Below are positions 17,029-27,062 of a stretch of DNA of 64,000 bases, in pieces. A program made the translations under genes and the position numbers. A model generated the notes under the pieces. It was not told where the DNA came from. It did not search any database and worked only from the letters and a program-made list of their open reading frames with translations. This DNA comes from Candidatus Contendibacter sp. GTDB lineage: Bacteria; Pseudomonadota; Gammaproteobacteria; Competibacterales; Competibacteraceae. The stretch is taken from positions 30,418 through 94,417 of the forward strand of contig JARSSO010000029.1 in NCBI GenBank assembly GCA_029624765.1. The letters are read 5' to 3'. Within the stretch, counting starts at the first letter, position 1. Every line of letters begins with the position of its first letter.

Positions 17029-18123
17029 TCACCCCAGCGCCGGATAATCCACGTACCCCTTCTCGCCGCCCTGATAGAACGTGTCCGGATCGGGCGCGTT
17101 CAACGGAGCGCCGCGCCGGAACCGTTCCGGCAAATCCGGGTTGGCGATGAACAGCTTGCCGAACACCACGGCGTCGCAGCGCTTCTCGGCCAGCCACGCC
17201 TCAGCCCGGGACTGATCGAACCCGCCATTAGACAACAACGACCCTTGGCGCAGCAGCCGGAAATGCCCGGCCACATCGGTCACCGCGCCCACCGCGCCGT
17301 CCAACTGATTCGGCATGAACGGCTCGGTGAGATGAACGTAGGCCAGGCCGTAACCGTTGGCGCGGCGGATCAGCGACTCGAACATCGGCACGGTATCCTC
17401 GTCCACCGTCATGCCGTGCATGTTGTTCATCATTGGGTTGAGCCGGATGCCGACCCGGTCGAACGGCAATTCCCGCCCCACCGCGTCCAGCACCTCGAAC
17501 AAAAACCGACCCCGGTTCTCATGGGAACCGCCGTATTCATCGGTGCGCGCGTTGGAGCAGCGGGCGAAGAACTGGTGGAACAGATAGCCATTGGATGAGT
17601 GAATCTCCACCCCATCGAACCCGGCGGCCACCGCGTGGCGCGCGGCGCGCTGGAAATCGGTGACGATTTCGGCGATGCCTTCCCGGCTGAGCGCGCGGGG
17701 CGTGACGGTCGGCTGCAACTCCTTCCCCGAAAACATCCGCCAGTTCGGGTTGATGGCCGAGGGCGCGACCGGCGGCTCGCCGCCGTGAAAATCCGGCAGG
17801 GACAGCCGACCGCAGTGCCAGATTTGACAGACGATCAGTCCGCCCGCCTGGTGCACGGCGTCCGTCACCCGCCGCCAGCCAGCGACCTGGGCCTCCGACC
17901 AGATGCCGGGCGTGTAGGGATAGCCGCGCGCCTGGGACGACACGATGGTTCCCTCGGAGATGATCAGACCCGCCCCGGCGCGCTGCATGTAGTAGCGGGC
18001 CATCAACTCGGTCGGCGCGGCCTCCGGATTATCGGCCCGGCAACGGGTCAAGGGAGCCATGATGACCCGGTTTTTCAGGGAGAGCGCGCCCAATTGAACC
18101 GGAGTGAGCAGTTTCGATTCCAT
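17029..18123 (-). CDS. Old yellow enzyme family NADH:flavin oxidoreductase (NemA/XenB-like)
   Basis: A 364-residue protein from MESKLLTPVQLG. It is an FMN TIM barrel recognised by IMAPLTRCRA, QIWHCGRLSLPDF, EIHSSNGYLFHQF (substrate-binding His/Asn), GIRLNP and the C-terminal VVFGKLFIANPDL. It should reduce activated alkenes, nitroesters or quinone-like compounds using NAD(P)H. The typical HSANGYLLDQF is HSSNGYLFHQF here, a modest active-site variation. It is divergent from the SulP gene with 56 bp between starts. Confidence 0.9.
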   Translation of the reverse strand: MESKLLTPVQLGALSLKNRVIMAPLTRCRADNPEAAPTELMARYYMQRAGAGLIISEGTIVSSQARGYPYTPGIWSEAQVAGWRRVTDAVHQAGGLIVCQIWHCGRLSLPDFHGGEPPVAPSAINPNWRMFSGKELQPTVTPRALSREGIAEIVTDFQRAARHAVAAGFDGVEIHSSNGYLFHQFFARCSNARTDEYGGSHENRGRFLFEVLDAVGRELPFDRVGIRLNPMMNNMHGMTVDEDTVPMFESLIRRANGYGLAYVHLTEPFMPNQLDGAVGAVTDVAGHFRLLRQGSLLSNGGFDQSRAEAWLAEKRCDAVVFGKLFIANPDLPERFRRGAPLNAPDPDTFYQGGEKGYVDYPALG

Positions 18124-18179
18124 GCTGTTGAAGACCTCGAGTCGAATGCGTGCGATGAAAGAGTGGGATTCTATACTTA

Positions 18180-20405
18180 GTGCGGCGCCCGGCAACCACC
18201 ATTAAAAAACGGCTTCGCCCGCCGCGATACTCCCCGACCCCTGGAACCGCCCCACCCTTGAAATTCCCGACCGCTCTCCTCGCCGACCTGCGCGGCGGCC
18301 TGGTCGGCGCCGCCGTGGTGCTGCCCCAAGCCACCGCCTTCGGCGTGACCGTGTTCGCCGCCTCGCTGGGAACCGCGCCCGGCGCGCTCGCCGGCCTCAT
18401 TGGCGCCATCCTCCTGTTGCTGATTTCCGGCGGCTTCGGCGGCGCGGTCGGCCTGATCAGTGGTCCGACCGGCCCCAGCATGGCCCTGTTGAGCGGCACG
18501 GCGGCCATTCTCGCCGCCGCCGGTCTGGCTCCCACCGCCATTGCCCCGGCCCTGTTCGCCGTCACCGTCCTCGCGGGCTTGATGCAGTTGTCGATTGCGC
18601 TGGTCGGCGGCGGCCGGCTGATGAAATTCATCCCCTACCCCGTCATCGCCGGCCTGACCACCGGCACCGGCCTGCTGTTGATCCGGTCCCAGTTCAAACC
18701 CCTGCTCGGTGTCCATCACGCCGACGCCTGGTCCCAGTGGCATTGGCTGCCCATCGCCACCGCGACCGCCGCCTTCGTCATGGCCCGCTTCGCGCCGCGT
18801 CTCATCCCCTGGTTACCCGGCCCGATCGCCGGTCTGATCGGCGGGACCGCGCTGTTTCAAGGGGTGCTCCATTTCGCCGGCGTTTCCCCCGGGCCGCCAC
18901 ACTGGGTTATCGGCGTTCTGCCAGAACCGGCAAATTTCCCTCTTGCCCTCGGCTCGCTCGTCGCCTGGGCCGACCTGCCCTGGCCGTTGATCCTGCACGC
19001 CGCCTTTGCCCTGGCGGTGCTGTGTTCCCTGAACACCTTGTTGACGGCGGTGCTGGCCGACACCGTGACCGGCCTGCGTCATGACGCCCGCCGCGAGTTG
19101 CTGGCGCAAGGGGTGGGGCAGGTACTGACCGGTCTGGCCGGCGGCATGGCCGGCTCGGCCAGCGTGGGCGGCACCGCCACCGCCGTTCAGGCTGGCGCCC
19201 GTCGCTGGGCCGCGCCGGGCGCCGGGTTGATATTGCTGCTTCTATTGCTGTTCGCCGGCCGAACCGGGCAATGGCTGCCCACCAGCGCCCTGGCCGGCAT
19301 CATTCTGGCCTCGGCCATCAACCTGCTGGACCGGGACATCCTGGCCTGGCTGCGCCGCCGCCGCACCCGGCTGGACGCGGCCATCGCGGTGCTGGTCACC
19401 GGCATCACCCTGGGCTACGATCTGATGATCGCCGTGCTGGTCGGGCTGGCCATCGCCATCCTGCTGTTCATCCGCCAGCAAAGCCGCGTGCCGATCATCC
19501 ACCGCCGGCTGACCGGGGCCGAGCGGCACTCGGTGCGGCAACGCCCGGCGGATCAGACCGAACTGCTCGTCCGCCACGGTGACCGCATCGTGCTCTATCA
19601 ATTGCGCGGCACCCTGTTCTTCGCCAAGGCCGATCAACTGTTCGAGGACCTGTTGCCCGATCTCGACCGGCCTGCCTGGGTCATCCTGCATCTGCGGCGG
19701 GTGATCCAGATCGACTTTTCCAGTGTGCGGTTGCTGCAACAAATCGCCGCCCGGCTGGAGCGACACGGCGGCGAATTGCTGTTTTGCGAGGTCCGTGAGG
19801 ATTTGGGTCTGGGCCGCGAGGTCGAGCGCACCCTGCGCAAGCTCAGCCTGCGACCGGAGCGGCTCAACGTCAAAACCTTCGCCGCCGCCGACCTGGCGAT
19901 GGAATACGCCGAGAACGCCCTACTCGATGCGCTGGGAGTCGCGCCGACCGTGCTGGAGCAGCGCGTTCCGCTGGAAGCGATGGACCTGTGCCGGACCATG
20001 AAGCCGACGGAAATCGCCGCGCTCGCCGCCGTGCTGCGACCCCGCCTCCTGGATCGCGGCCAGCGGCTGTTCGCGGCCGGCGACCCCGGCATGGAGCTGT
20101 ATCTGGTGCTGGGCGGCCGGGTCGACATCCGCCTGCCCGCCACCGACGACCGTTACAAGCGGCTGGCGATTTACGGTCCGGGCACAATGTTCGGGGACAT
20201 CGCCTTTCTCGACCCCGGCCCGCGCGCCGCCGAGGCGGTGGCGATCCGGTCGAGCGAACTGTTGATGCTGAGCCGGGGGGACTTCGACCGGCTGCGGAAC
20301 GACCATCCCGACGCCGCCATCGCCCTGCTGCTGGCGCTCGGCCAGCAGCAAAGCCGCGCGCTGCGCTGGAGCGCCCAGGAAATCCAGCGGCTGATTCAGT
20401 GGTAG
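18180..20405 (+). CDS. SulP-family anion transporter with STAS and cyclic-nucleotide-binding domains
   Basis: A 741-residue protein with a GTG start. About 10-14 hydrophobic helices (residues 35-440) form the SulP transport domain (VLPQATAFGVTVFAASLG, ISGPTGPSMALLSG). A STAS domain follows at about 480-580 (VLYQLRGTLFFAKADQLFEDL, WVILHLRRVIQIDFSSVRLL). A C-terminal cNMP-binding/Crp-like domain spans about 610-720 (LFAAGDPGMELYLVLGG, then GTMFGDIAFLDPGPRAAEAVA). Transport of sulfate, bicarbonate or a dicarboxylate is likely; the substrate cannot be read. The fused cNMP domain suggests gating by cAMP or cGMP. Confidence 0.9.
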   Translation: MRRPATTIKKRLRPPRYSPTPGTAPPLKFPTALLADLRGGLVGAAVVLPQATAFGVTVFAASLGTAPGALAGLIGAILLLLISGGFGGAVGLISGPTGPSMALLSGTAAILAAAGLAPTAIAPALFAVTVLAGLMQLSIALVGGGRLMKFIPYPVIAGLTTGTGLLLIRSQFKPLLGVHHADAWSQWHWLPIATATAAFVMARFAPRLIPWLPGPIAGLIGGTALFQGVLHFAGVSPGPPHWVIGVLPEPANFPLALGSLVAWADLPWPLILHAAFALAVLCSLNTLLTAVLADTVTGLRHDARRELLAQGVGQVLTGLAGGMAGSASVGGTATAVQAGARRWAAPGAGLILLLLLLFAGRTGQWLPTSALAGIILASAINLLDRDILAWLRRRRTRLDAAIAVLVTGITLGYDLMIAVLVGLAIAILLFIRQQSRVPIIHRRLTGAERHSVRQRPADQTELLVRHGDRIVLYQLRGTLFFAKADQLFEDLLPDLDRPAWVILHLRRVIQIDFSSVRLLQQIAARLERHGGELLFCEVREDLGLGREVERTLRKLSLRPERLNVKTFAAADLAMEYAENALLDALGVAPTVLEQRVPLEAMDLCRTMKPTEIAALAAVLRPRLLDRGQRLFAAGDPGMELYLVLGGRVDIRLPATDDRYKRLAIYGPGTMFGDIAFLDPGPRAAEAVAIRSSELLMLSRGDFDRLRNDHPDAAIALLLALGQQQSRALRWSAQEIQRLIQW

Positions 20406-20417
20406 CCCGGCGAACGC

Positions 20418-22235
20418 TCAACCGATCTTGAAATACGCCTCGCGCGTTGGCAGTTCAACGCCGGTCAGCCGCAGTGGCAGCACGCCGTCCAGGGCCATGT
20501 CCTCGCCCGCTTTCACCCGCGTTTCCAGGGCCAGTTCGGGAATCAGCACGGTGCCACGCGGCAACCGCTTTTCGACCAGCACACCCTCGCCCCGCCAGCC
20601 GGGATGCTGCTGAAGGTAGACCATGGTCCAGTGTTCCCGCGACAGCCGCTCGGCCCGCCGGGTTCCCTGCGCCGCCGCTTCCGCTGCCCCGACCCGCTCG
20701 ATGATCGCCTGGGCCTCCAGCGGATCGCCGTCCCGCAGACAGGCCCGCAACTGCTGGTGCGCCACCAGGTCCAGATATCGCCGCAACGGACTGGTCACTT
20801 GGGCGTAGACGTTCAAGCCCAACCCGCCGTGGGGGCCGGGCTGGCTGCTGTACTGGCGCGGTCGCAGGCTGCGCCGCAGAGCATGCATCGCCGCCAATCC
20901 AGCCGGTTCCCGGTCGGACACATCCACCGCCACATCCTGGGTGGTGAACGGAAACGGCAGACCGCGCTCCAGCGCGAAGCGGGCCGCCGCCTCGCCGGCC
21001 ATCACCATCGCCTCGGCCACCAGCATCCGACTGCGCAAGCGCGGCAGCGGCCTGATCTCCACCCGGCCGTCGTTGACCCGCATCCTGACTTCCGGCAGGT
21101 CGATGAAGATCGCGCCGTTGGCCCGGCGGCGGATCCGATGGCGTTCAGCCAGTTCGCACAGGCCGCGAAACGGTTCCTCCTCCAGCCGCGCCTCAACCTC
21201 GTCGTAGCTCAGCCGCCGCGCCCGCACCCAGCTTGGCGCGATTTCCACATCGGTCACCACGCCGTCCGCGTCGAGATTCAGGGCGAACGACAATGCCGGC
21301 GAAATTTCCGTCAAACCCAGGCCCAGTGTCGGGATCGCCGCCTCCGGCAGCATCGGAATCGTGATTTCCGGCAGATATAGCGTCGCCCCCCGCCCCCGCG
21401 CCTCCACATCGGCGGGACTGTCCGACCACACCAGCGCGGCGGCGTCGGCAACGTGGACCCACAGGCGATTCCCGTCCAGGCTGATGGCGTCATCGGGATC
21501 GAGATTGCCTTCGTCGTCGATGGCGTAGGCCGGCAGACCGGTCAAATCCAGCCGGGGTTCGTCCGGCAACACAGGCAGACTCACGTCCGGGGGGGCCAGT
21601 AATGCTCCGATCCGACGCGGCCATGGATTCACCATTTCGTCCCAGTGTCGCAGCCGCAACAGCAGGGCGTGCGCGCTTTGTGGATTCTGATCGCAGTCGA
21701 GCGCCTGCAACACCCGGCTCTGCTCGCGCTGGCTCCAGGCCACTTCCTCAATTTCTCGCAGATAGGGCGCGTCTTCCGGCGCGCACCGTCCGGCCCGTGC
21801 TCGCTGGAGAAAACCGTTCCAGGCGTCCCGCTCGGCCGCCTTCGCCTCCCGGACCGCCCGTTCCCGTTCCACCTCGGCCAGCGGCCGGGCGCTGACCGCC
21901 TCCGGCGTGCCCTGGAAATACAGACCCTCGCTCACCAGCCGCCAAGTGGCCCAGGCGGTGGCGGGGGTATAGGCGCCGTAGACCAGATCGGCCAGTTCTG
22001 GCAAGGTGGTTTGTCCCCCCTCCAGCAACTCGCAGGCCGCCTCCACCTCGCCCGCCGGTACGTCCCCCAACTCGCGCGCGGAGCGCAGCGGACCGGGATG
22101 CAGCAACAGCACGTCCTTGGGGCGAACTCGCAACGAACGGCCGTCCTCCAGCTCGATGTCCAGCTTGTCGCCCAGCGCGGCGACCCGGGCGGGACCGTTC
22201 TTGTACAGCACCAGACTGTTTTGCGGGATATTCAT
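20418..22235 (-). CDS. RNase II/RNB-domain ribonuclease
   Basis: A 605-residue protein from MNIPQNSLVLYKNG; GGAG lies 5 nt upstream and the longer frame overlaps the divergent MoxR gene. The RNB domain is recognised by AIDDEGNLDPDDAISLDG (catalytic Asp cluster), LWVHVADAA, YLPEITIPMLPEA, RMLVAEAMVMAGEAAARF and the C-terminal YAQVTSPLRRYLDLVAHQQL. It hydrolyses single-stranded RNA 3' to 5'. The N-terminal about 200 residues are a divergent OB/helical region, as in RNB proteins of cyanobacteria and some proteobacteria, not canonical E. coli RNase II. Confidence 0.85.
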   Translation of the reverse strand: MNIPQNSLVLYKNGPARVAALGDKLDIELEDGRSLRVRPKDVLLLHPGPLRSARELGDVPAGEVEAACELLEGGQTTLPELADLVYGAYTPATAWATWRLVSEGLYFQGTPEAVSARPLAEVERERAVREAKAAERDAWNGFLQRARAGRCAPEDAPYLREIEEVAWSQREQSRVLQALDCDQNPQSAHALLLRLRHWDEMVNPWPRRIGALLAPPDVSLPVLPDEPRLDLTGLPAYAIDDEGNLDPDDAISLDGNRLWVHVADAAALVWSDSPADVEARGRGATLYLPEITIPMLPEAAIPTLGLGLTEISPALSFALNLDADGVVTDVEIAPSWVRARRLSYDEVEARLEEEPFRGLCELAERHRIRRRANGAIFIDLPEVRMRVNDGRVEIRPLPRLRSRMLVAEAMVMAGEAAARFALERGLPFPFTTQDVAVDVSDREPAGLAAMHALRRSLRPRQYSSQPGPHGGLGLNVYAQVTSPLRRYLDLVAHQQLRACLRDGDPLEAQAIIERVGAAEAAAQGTRRAERLSREHWTMVYLQQHPGWRGEGVLVEKRLPRGTVLIPELALETRVKAGEDMALDGVLPLRLTGVELPTREAYFKIG

Positions 22236-22341
22236 CGGTCTCCGGGAGGGCGTAGAGCGGGCGATAAGCGGGTATGATAGCAAAGGTTGCCGGCAACCCC
22301 GCCGCAGCCACGACCGATCCTCGATCTCCATCGCTTTCGCC

Positions 22342-23412
22342 ATGAACCCCGCCATCGAACTGACGTTGAGCCAGGCTTTCGATTTCCTGCTGCACGTCGC
22401 GGTGGTGCGGCCCGTGTTTCTCTGGGGCGCGCCGGGCATCGGCAAGACCGCGCTGGTCAACCGGTTCGCGGCGGCGGTGGGGCTGGAATGCGTGGCGCTG
22501 CTGGGCAGCCAGTTGGCCCCGGAGGATTTGCTGGGCGTGCCCAGGATCGACGGCGACTGCTCGCGCTTCTTTCCGCCCGCCAACATCGTCCGCCGCCAGC
22601 CCTTCGTGCTGTTTCTCGACGAACTCAACGCCGCCAGCCACGACATCCAGAAGGCGTTCTATTCGCTGATCCTGGAGCAGCGGGTCGGGGAATACCGGCT
22701 GCCCACCGGCGCCATCGTCGTCGGCGCCGGCAATCGCGCCAAGGACGCCGCCCTGGTCAAGCCGATGCCCTCGGCCCTGATCAACCGCCTGGCGCACGTT
22801 CACCTGCGCGCCCACCACCGGGAATGGCTGGCCTGGGCGGTCAACGAAGGCGGCATTCATCCCTGGGTGGTGGAGTATCTGCAACTGCGTCCGGATCATC
22901 TGTGGAACGAGCCGCCCAAGCACGAGGAGCCGTTCTCGACGCCGCGATCCTGGCACATGCTGTCCGACGCTCTGCATTCCTTCGGCGAGTCGGTCGGCGA
23001 CGAAATGCTGGAGGCGCTGGCCTTCGGCCTGCTGACCCCGGCCCATGCCGGCCAGTTCAAGGGCTTCATCAAGCAGTTGCGGCAACGACATACCCTGGCG
23101 GCGATTCTCAAGGGCGACGCCCGCTGGCCCGCCGAACCCGCCGACCGTGACGTGCTGTATTTCCTGACCCAGTCGTTCCGGGCGCATCTGCGCAAGGAGT
23201 TGCCGGCGGACGAGTCCTCCCTGCGCGCGGAACACCAGCAACTCGCGCTGCGGGCCAAGAATTTGTTGCGCGATTTGGCGCGCATCAGCGTCGAAATGGC
23301 GCAAACCGTGGTCGGCGAGGACGAGAACGGCCAGACCCTGCCGGCGTGGTTCCTGGTCGAGGTCGCGCGGGATCTGCCGCGCCTGGCCGAACGCCGCCGG
23401 GGTGGACCGTGA
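22342..23412 (+). CDS. MoxR-family AAA ATPase
   Basis: A 356-residue protein from MNPAIELTLSQ. Walker A is GAPGIGKTA (residues 29-37), Walker B is VLFLDELN, sensor 1 is VVGAGNRAKD, and the arginine-containing PSALINRLAHVHL follows. MoxR ATPases work with VWA proteins to insert cofactors or remodel complexes. The next gene overlaps the stop (GTGA) and encodes such a partner. Confidence 0.85.
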   Translation: MNPAIELTLSQAFDFLLHVAVVRPVFLWGAPGIGKTALVNRFAAAVGLECVALLGSQLAPEDLLGVPRIDGDCSRFFPPANIVRRQPFVLFLDELNAASHDIQKAFYSLILEQRVGEYRLPTGAIVVGAGNRAKDAALVKPMPSALINRLAHVHLRAHHREWLAWAVNEGGIHPWVVEYLQLRPDHLWNEPPKHEEPFSTPRSWHMLSDALHSFGESVGDEMLEALAFGLLTPAHAGQFKGFIKQLRQRHTLAAILKGDARWPAEPADRDVLYFLTQSFRAHLRKELPADESSLRAEHQQLALRAKNLLRDLARISVEMAQTVVGEDENGQTLPAWFLVEVARDLPRLAERRRGGP

Positions 23413-25220
23413 AGCGACGCAAGGCGGCGGAAACCGCGGCGCGACGCGGATTCCTGGAAGGGCGGACCTTGGCGGGGCAACCGCCGCTGGACGCGATTGC
23501 GCAGACCGTCCACGTCGCCTTCGACGACAAACACCGTTGGGTCGGTCCCCAAGGTTGGCTGGTGTTGACGGCGGATGGCACGATCTGGGTTCATCCCAAG
23601 CGCCAGGCGCCGCCAGCCGAATGGGCGCGAGTGCTGGCGCTGGCTTATGTCTGCCTGGGATTCGGTCTGGTCCGTCCCCGCGAACCCCAGGCTCCGTGGG
23701 AAATCGCCAGCCTGCTGGTGGCCGAACGCTTCTGCCAGGAAATCGGCATCGGCGCGACTCCGGAGAGCCTGCTACATCCCGACGTCGAGATTCCGACCCA
23801 GGGCGAGGAGACGTTGTTTGGCCTGCTGACCGCCGACGGTTGCGACCCCGCGCTGCTGGCCTGGCGCGAGGCGTTGTGCGGCAGGACGAAAACGGTGTTT
23901 TGCCCCGCCGACGCTTCGATGACACGCTATCGTCAGCCGCCCGACTGGAAGACGCTGCTGGCCGAGGGCATCAGTCGCGGGGTGAGCCAGGCCATCGAAC
24001 GGGCCGGCGGACTGATCACCACGCCCACCGGTCCCGCCCGGCTGCCCACCGCCGCCGAAAAGGCCCGCCGCCGGCTGACCAGCCATTACCCCCTGCTGGG
24101 CGCGCTGGCGGTGGATTTCGCCCTGAGCGAGGACCGCCGGCTGTGCCAGTTGCACGACATTCGGGTGGCCGCCATCGACGTGGGCAACCGGACGATCTGG
24201 ATCAACCCGACCGCTGGGTTGAACGACGCCGAATGCCTGTTCGTCCTGACGCACGAGTTGCTGCACGCCGGCTTGAACCACGCTTCCCGCCGGCGCGGCC
24301 GCGACCCTTTTTTATGGAACGCCGCCTGCGATTTCGTCATCAACGGCTGGCTGATGGAAATGGGGATTGGGCAACCGCCGACCCTGGGATTGCTGCACGA
24401 TCCGCAACTGGCCGGCTGTTCCGCCGAGGAGATTTACGACCAGTTGGCGCGCGACCTGCGCCGCGCCCGCAAGCTGGCCACCTTGCGCGGACCGGGCGCT
24501 CCCGACCTGATCGGCGAGGATCAGAGCCGGGGTTTCGTGGACGCCGAGGCCTACTGCCGCCGCGCCTTGTGGCAAGGGCTGGAACGCAGTCTGATGAGCG
24601 GCTGGCGGGGCACCCTGCCGGCCGGTCTGATTGAGGAAATCCGCAGCCTGGCCCAGCCGCCGATTCCCTGGGATGTCCGGCTGGCCTACTGGTTCGACGA
24701 ACAATTCCCGCCGCCCGAACGGCGGCGCAGCTATGCCCGGCCCTCGCGCCGACAGTCGAGCACGCCGGACATTCCCCGGCCGTCGATCATTCCGCCGCCG
24801 GAGGAGGAACGGCGGGCCCGCGTCTTCGGCGTGGTGCTGGACACCTCCGGTTCGATGGAACCCCGGTTGCTGGGCAAGGCGCTCGGCGCCATCGCCAGTT
24901 ACGCGCAGGCGCGGGAGGTGTTCGCGGTACGGCTGATCTATTGCGATGCGACCGCCTACGACGCCGGCTGGCTACCGCCCGAGGCGCTGTTGGAGCGGGT
25001 CGCGGTCAAGGGCCGGGGCGGGACCGTGTTGCAATCCGGGGTGGATTGCCTGCGGGAAGCGGCGCGGCGCAACGACTTTCCACCCCGGGGACCGGTGCTG
25101 TTGATCACCGACGGCTATTGCGAGGACCGGCTCGACATTGCCTTCGATCACGCCTTTCTGACGCCGGAAGGCCATTCCCTGCCGTTTACGCCGCGCGGGG
25201 AAGTGTTCTGGCTGCGGTGA
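23409..25220 (+). CDS. VWA-like protein with metallopeptidase-type domain (DUF2201 family)
   Basis: A 603-residue protein; its GTG start overlaps the MoxR stop by 4 nt. The middle part carries a zincin-like THELLHAGLNHASRRR near residue 280 (HExxH form), the 'putative metallopeptidase' DUF2201 N-terminal domain. The C-terminus (from about 475) is a VWA-like domain with the MIDAS motif DTSGSMEP and ITDGYCED. It forms a two-gene chaperone-like unit with the MoxR ATPase. Targets are unknown. The N-terminal basic stretch (VKRRKAAETAARRG) is unremarkable. Confidence 0.8.
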   Translation: MKRRKAAETAARRGFLEGRTLAGQPPLDAIAQTVHVAFDDKHRWVGPQGWLVLTADGTIWVHPKRQAPPAEWARVLALAYVCLGFGLVRPREPQAPWEIASLLVAERFCQEIGIGATPESLLHPDVEIPTQGEETLFGLLTADGCDPALLAWREALCGRTKTVFCPADASMTRYRQPPDWKTLLAEGISRGVSQAIERAGGLITTPTGPARLPTAAEKARRRLTSHYPLLGALAVDFALSEDRRLCQLHDIRVAAIDVGNRTIWINPTAGLNDAECLFVLTHELLHAGLNHASRRRGRDPFLWNAACDFVINGWLMEMGIGQPPTLGLLHDPQLAGCSAEEIYDQLARDLRRARKLATLRGPGAPDLIGEDQSRGFVDAEAYCRRALWQGLERSLMSGWRGTLPAGLIEEIRSLAQPPIPWDVRLAYWFDEQFPPPERRRSYARPSRRQSSTPDIPRPSIIPPPEEERRARVFGVVLDTSGSMEPRLLGKALGAIASYAQAREVFAVRLIYCDATAYDAGWLPPEALLERVAVKGRGGTVLQSGVDCLREAARRNDFPPRGPVLLITDGYCEDRLDIAFDHAFLTPEGHSLPFTPRGEVFWLR

Positions 25221-25259
25221 AGCCAGCCGTTCGGCGAACTATTACTGGAGTCCCCCGCG

Positions 25260-27023
25260 ATGGAATTTCCCTATGGCTTGAGCGATTTCGGCACCCTCAT
25301 CCGCGAAGGCTACTTCTACCAGGATCGGACCGACCGGATTCCGCAACTCGAAAAGGCCGGGCGGCAACTGATCTTCATCCGTCCCCGCCGCTTCGGCAAA
25401 AGCCTGCTGCTGTCGATGCTGGAGCACTATTACGACGTGAACCGGGCCGCGCACTTCGAAGCGCTGTTCGGCAACTTGGCCATCGGTCACAACCCCACGC
25501 CCCGGCATAACCAGTACTTTGTGATGAAATGGGATTTCTCGCTGGTGAAGGCGCAGGGCGAGTTGAAGCAGATCGAGGCGGCGTTGCATCAGCATCTCAA
25601 TGACCGGATCGCGCAATTCGCCGTAGATTATGAGACCTACCTGACCCGGTCTATTGTAATTCGCCCGGACAACGCCATTTCCTCGCTGGAATCGTTGCTC
25701 ACCGCGACAAGCGCGACTCCCCATAAAATCTATCTGCTGATCGACGAATACGACAACTTCGCCAACGACGTGCTGATGGCGCGGCAGCAGGATTACGAAG
25801 CCCTGCTCTATGGCGAAGGGTTGCTCAAGACCGTGTTCAAGGCGGTGAAGGCTGCCGCCAGTGGGCGTGGGGTAGATCGCGTCTTCATCACCGGCGTGTC
25901 GCCGGTAGTGCTCAGCGACATGACCAGCGGCTACAACGTCGGGGAGAACATCTACCTGGAACCGGCATTCAACGACCTGTGCGGCTTTACCGAGGTGGAA
26001 ATCGCTACCGTACTGGGGCGGCTGGCTGGGGAAGGCGCGGTCTGGTCCCCCGCCGAGGCGCTCGACACTATGCGAACCTTCTATAACGGTTACCGGTTCA
26101 GCGCCAAGACCGGGGAGAGTATTTACAATCCCACCCTAAGCCTGTACTTCCTGAAACACCTGCAAAACCATGCCGAATATCCCGATCCGCTGCTGGACGA
26201 AAACCTGGCGATGGATCGCAACAAGTTATTGTATATCTCCCGGCTACCCCATGGCGAAGACGTCTTAATCAAAGCCTTGAGCAGTGACCGCGCCCTGACG
26301 ATTCCACAACTGGCCCGACGGTTTGGAGTGCAGGACATACTGAACACGGTCAAGGATCAACCCTTCATGACGTCCCTGCTGTATTACTTTGGCATCCTCA
26401 CTTGGGTGGGTCTGACCCCTTTTCACGAAGGTGTGTTCAAAATCCCGAATCTGGTGGCCAAGGCATTATATGTGGAACGGTTGCAGGAAATCTGGCTGCC
26501 GGGCTATGAAGATCAGGAGCACGCGCGCGATGTCAGCAAACGCTTCTGTCAGACCGGCGATCTCCAGCCGCTGTGTGATTTCATCGAAACCCGCTATTTC
26601 CCGGTGCTCTCCAATCGGGACTATCGCTGGACCAACGAACTGCTGGTCAAGATGGCTTTCCTGACCCTGCTGTTCAACGACCGCCTGTACATGATGGTCT
26701 CGGAACTCGAAGCAGATCACGGCTACGTGGATCTGAGCCTGATCGTGCGGCCCGACATGCGGCGGTTTCGGGCGCTCGATCTGGTGCTGGAGTTCAAATA
26801 CCTGGGGCTCAAGGAACTGGGACTGTCCGGGGAAAAGGTTCGCGCGAAAACCCGCGAGGAGTTGGCAGTCCTGCCAGCGGTGGCGGCGAAACTGGACGAG
26901 GCCGATGAACAGGCCCGGCGCTATGGCGCAGCGTTGCGAGACCGCTATCGCCCGGCCGACCCGCGCGCCTTCGCCGTCGTGGCGCTGGGCGCGGAGCGGC
27001 TGGTCTGGCGAGCGGTGGAGTGA
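25260..27023 (+). CDS. AAA-ATPase-like protein with C-terminal PD-(D/E)XK nuclease-like domain (DUF1703)
   Basis: A 587-residue protein; GGAG precedes ATG 25260. The N-terminal AAA_ATPase-like domain starts with MEFPYGLSDFGTLIREGYFY and has a P-loop variant RPRRFGKSLLLSML (about residues 40-53) and LLIDEYDNFAN as Walker B. The C-terminal part (LELVFKY-type motif, here DLVLEFKYLGLKELG) is a PD-(D/E)XK nuclease-like fold. Such genes occur in many copies in Bacteroidetes and Competibacter-like genomes. Function is unproven; proposals range from transposon-related to defence. It is convergent with the ABC transporter operon. Confidence 0.8.
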   Translation: MEFPYGLSDFGTLIREGYFYQDRTDRIPQLEKAGRQLIFIRPRRFGKSLLLSMLEHYYDVNRAAHFEALFGNLAIGHNPTPRHNQYFVMKWDFSLVKAQGELKQIEAALHQHLNDRIAQFAVDYETYLTRSIVIRPDNAISSLESLLTATSATPHKIYLLIDEYDNFANDVLMARQQDYEALLYGEGLLKTVFKAVKAAASGRGVDRVFITGVSPVVLSDMTSGYNVGENIYLEPAFNDLCGFTEVEIATVLGRLAGEGAVWSPAEALDTMRTFYNGYRFSAKTGESIYNPTLSLYFLKHLQNHAEYPDPLLDENLAMDRNKLLYISRLPHGEDVLIKALSSDRALTIPQLARRFGVQDILNTVKDQPFMTSLLYYFGILTWVGLTPFHEGVFKIPNLVAKALYVERLQEIWLPGYEDQEHARDVSKRFCQTGDLQPLCDFIETRYFPVLSNRDYRWTNELLVKMAFLTLLFNDRLYMMVSELEADHGYVDLSLIVRPDMRRFRALDLVLEFKYLGLKELGLSGEKVRAKTREELAVLPAVAAKLDEADEQARRYGAALRDRYRPADPRAFAVVALGAERLVWRAVE

Positions 27024-27062
27024 GTGTTCGCCAGCGGGCGAGACGGCAAACCGGCGCCCCGC

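Noticed and set aside
21748..23925. Long minus-strand frame across the RNase and MoxR genes
   Set aside because: It overlaps three better-supported genes and shows no domain.
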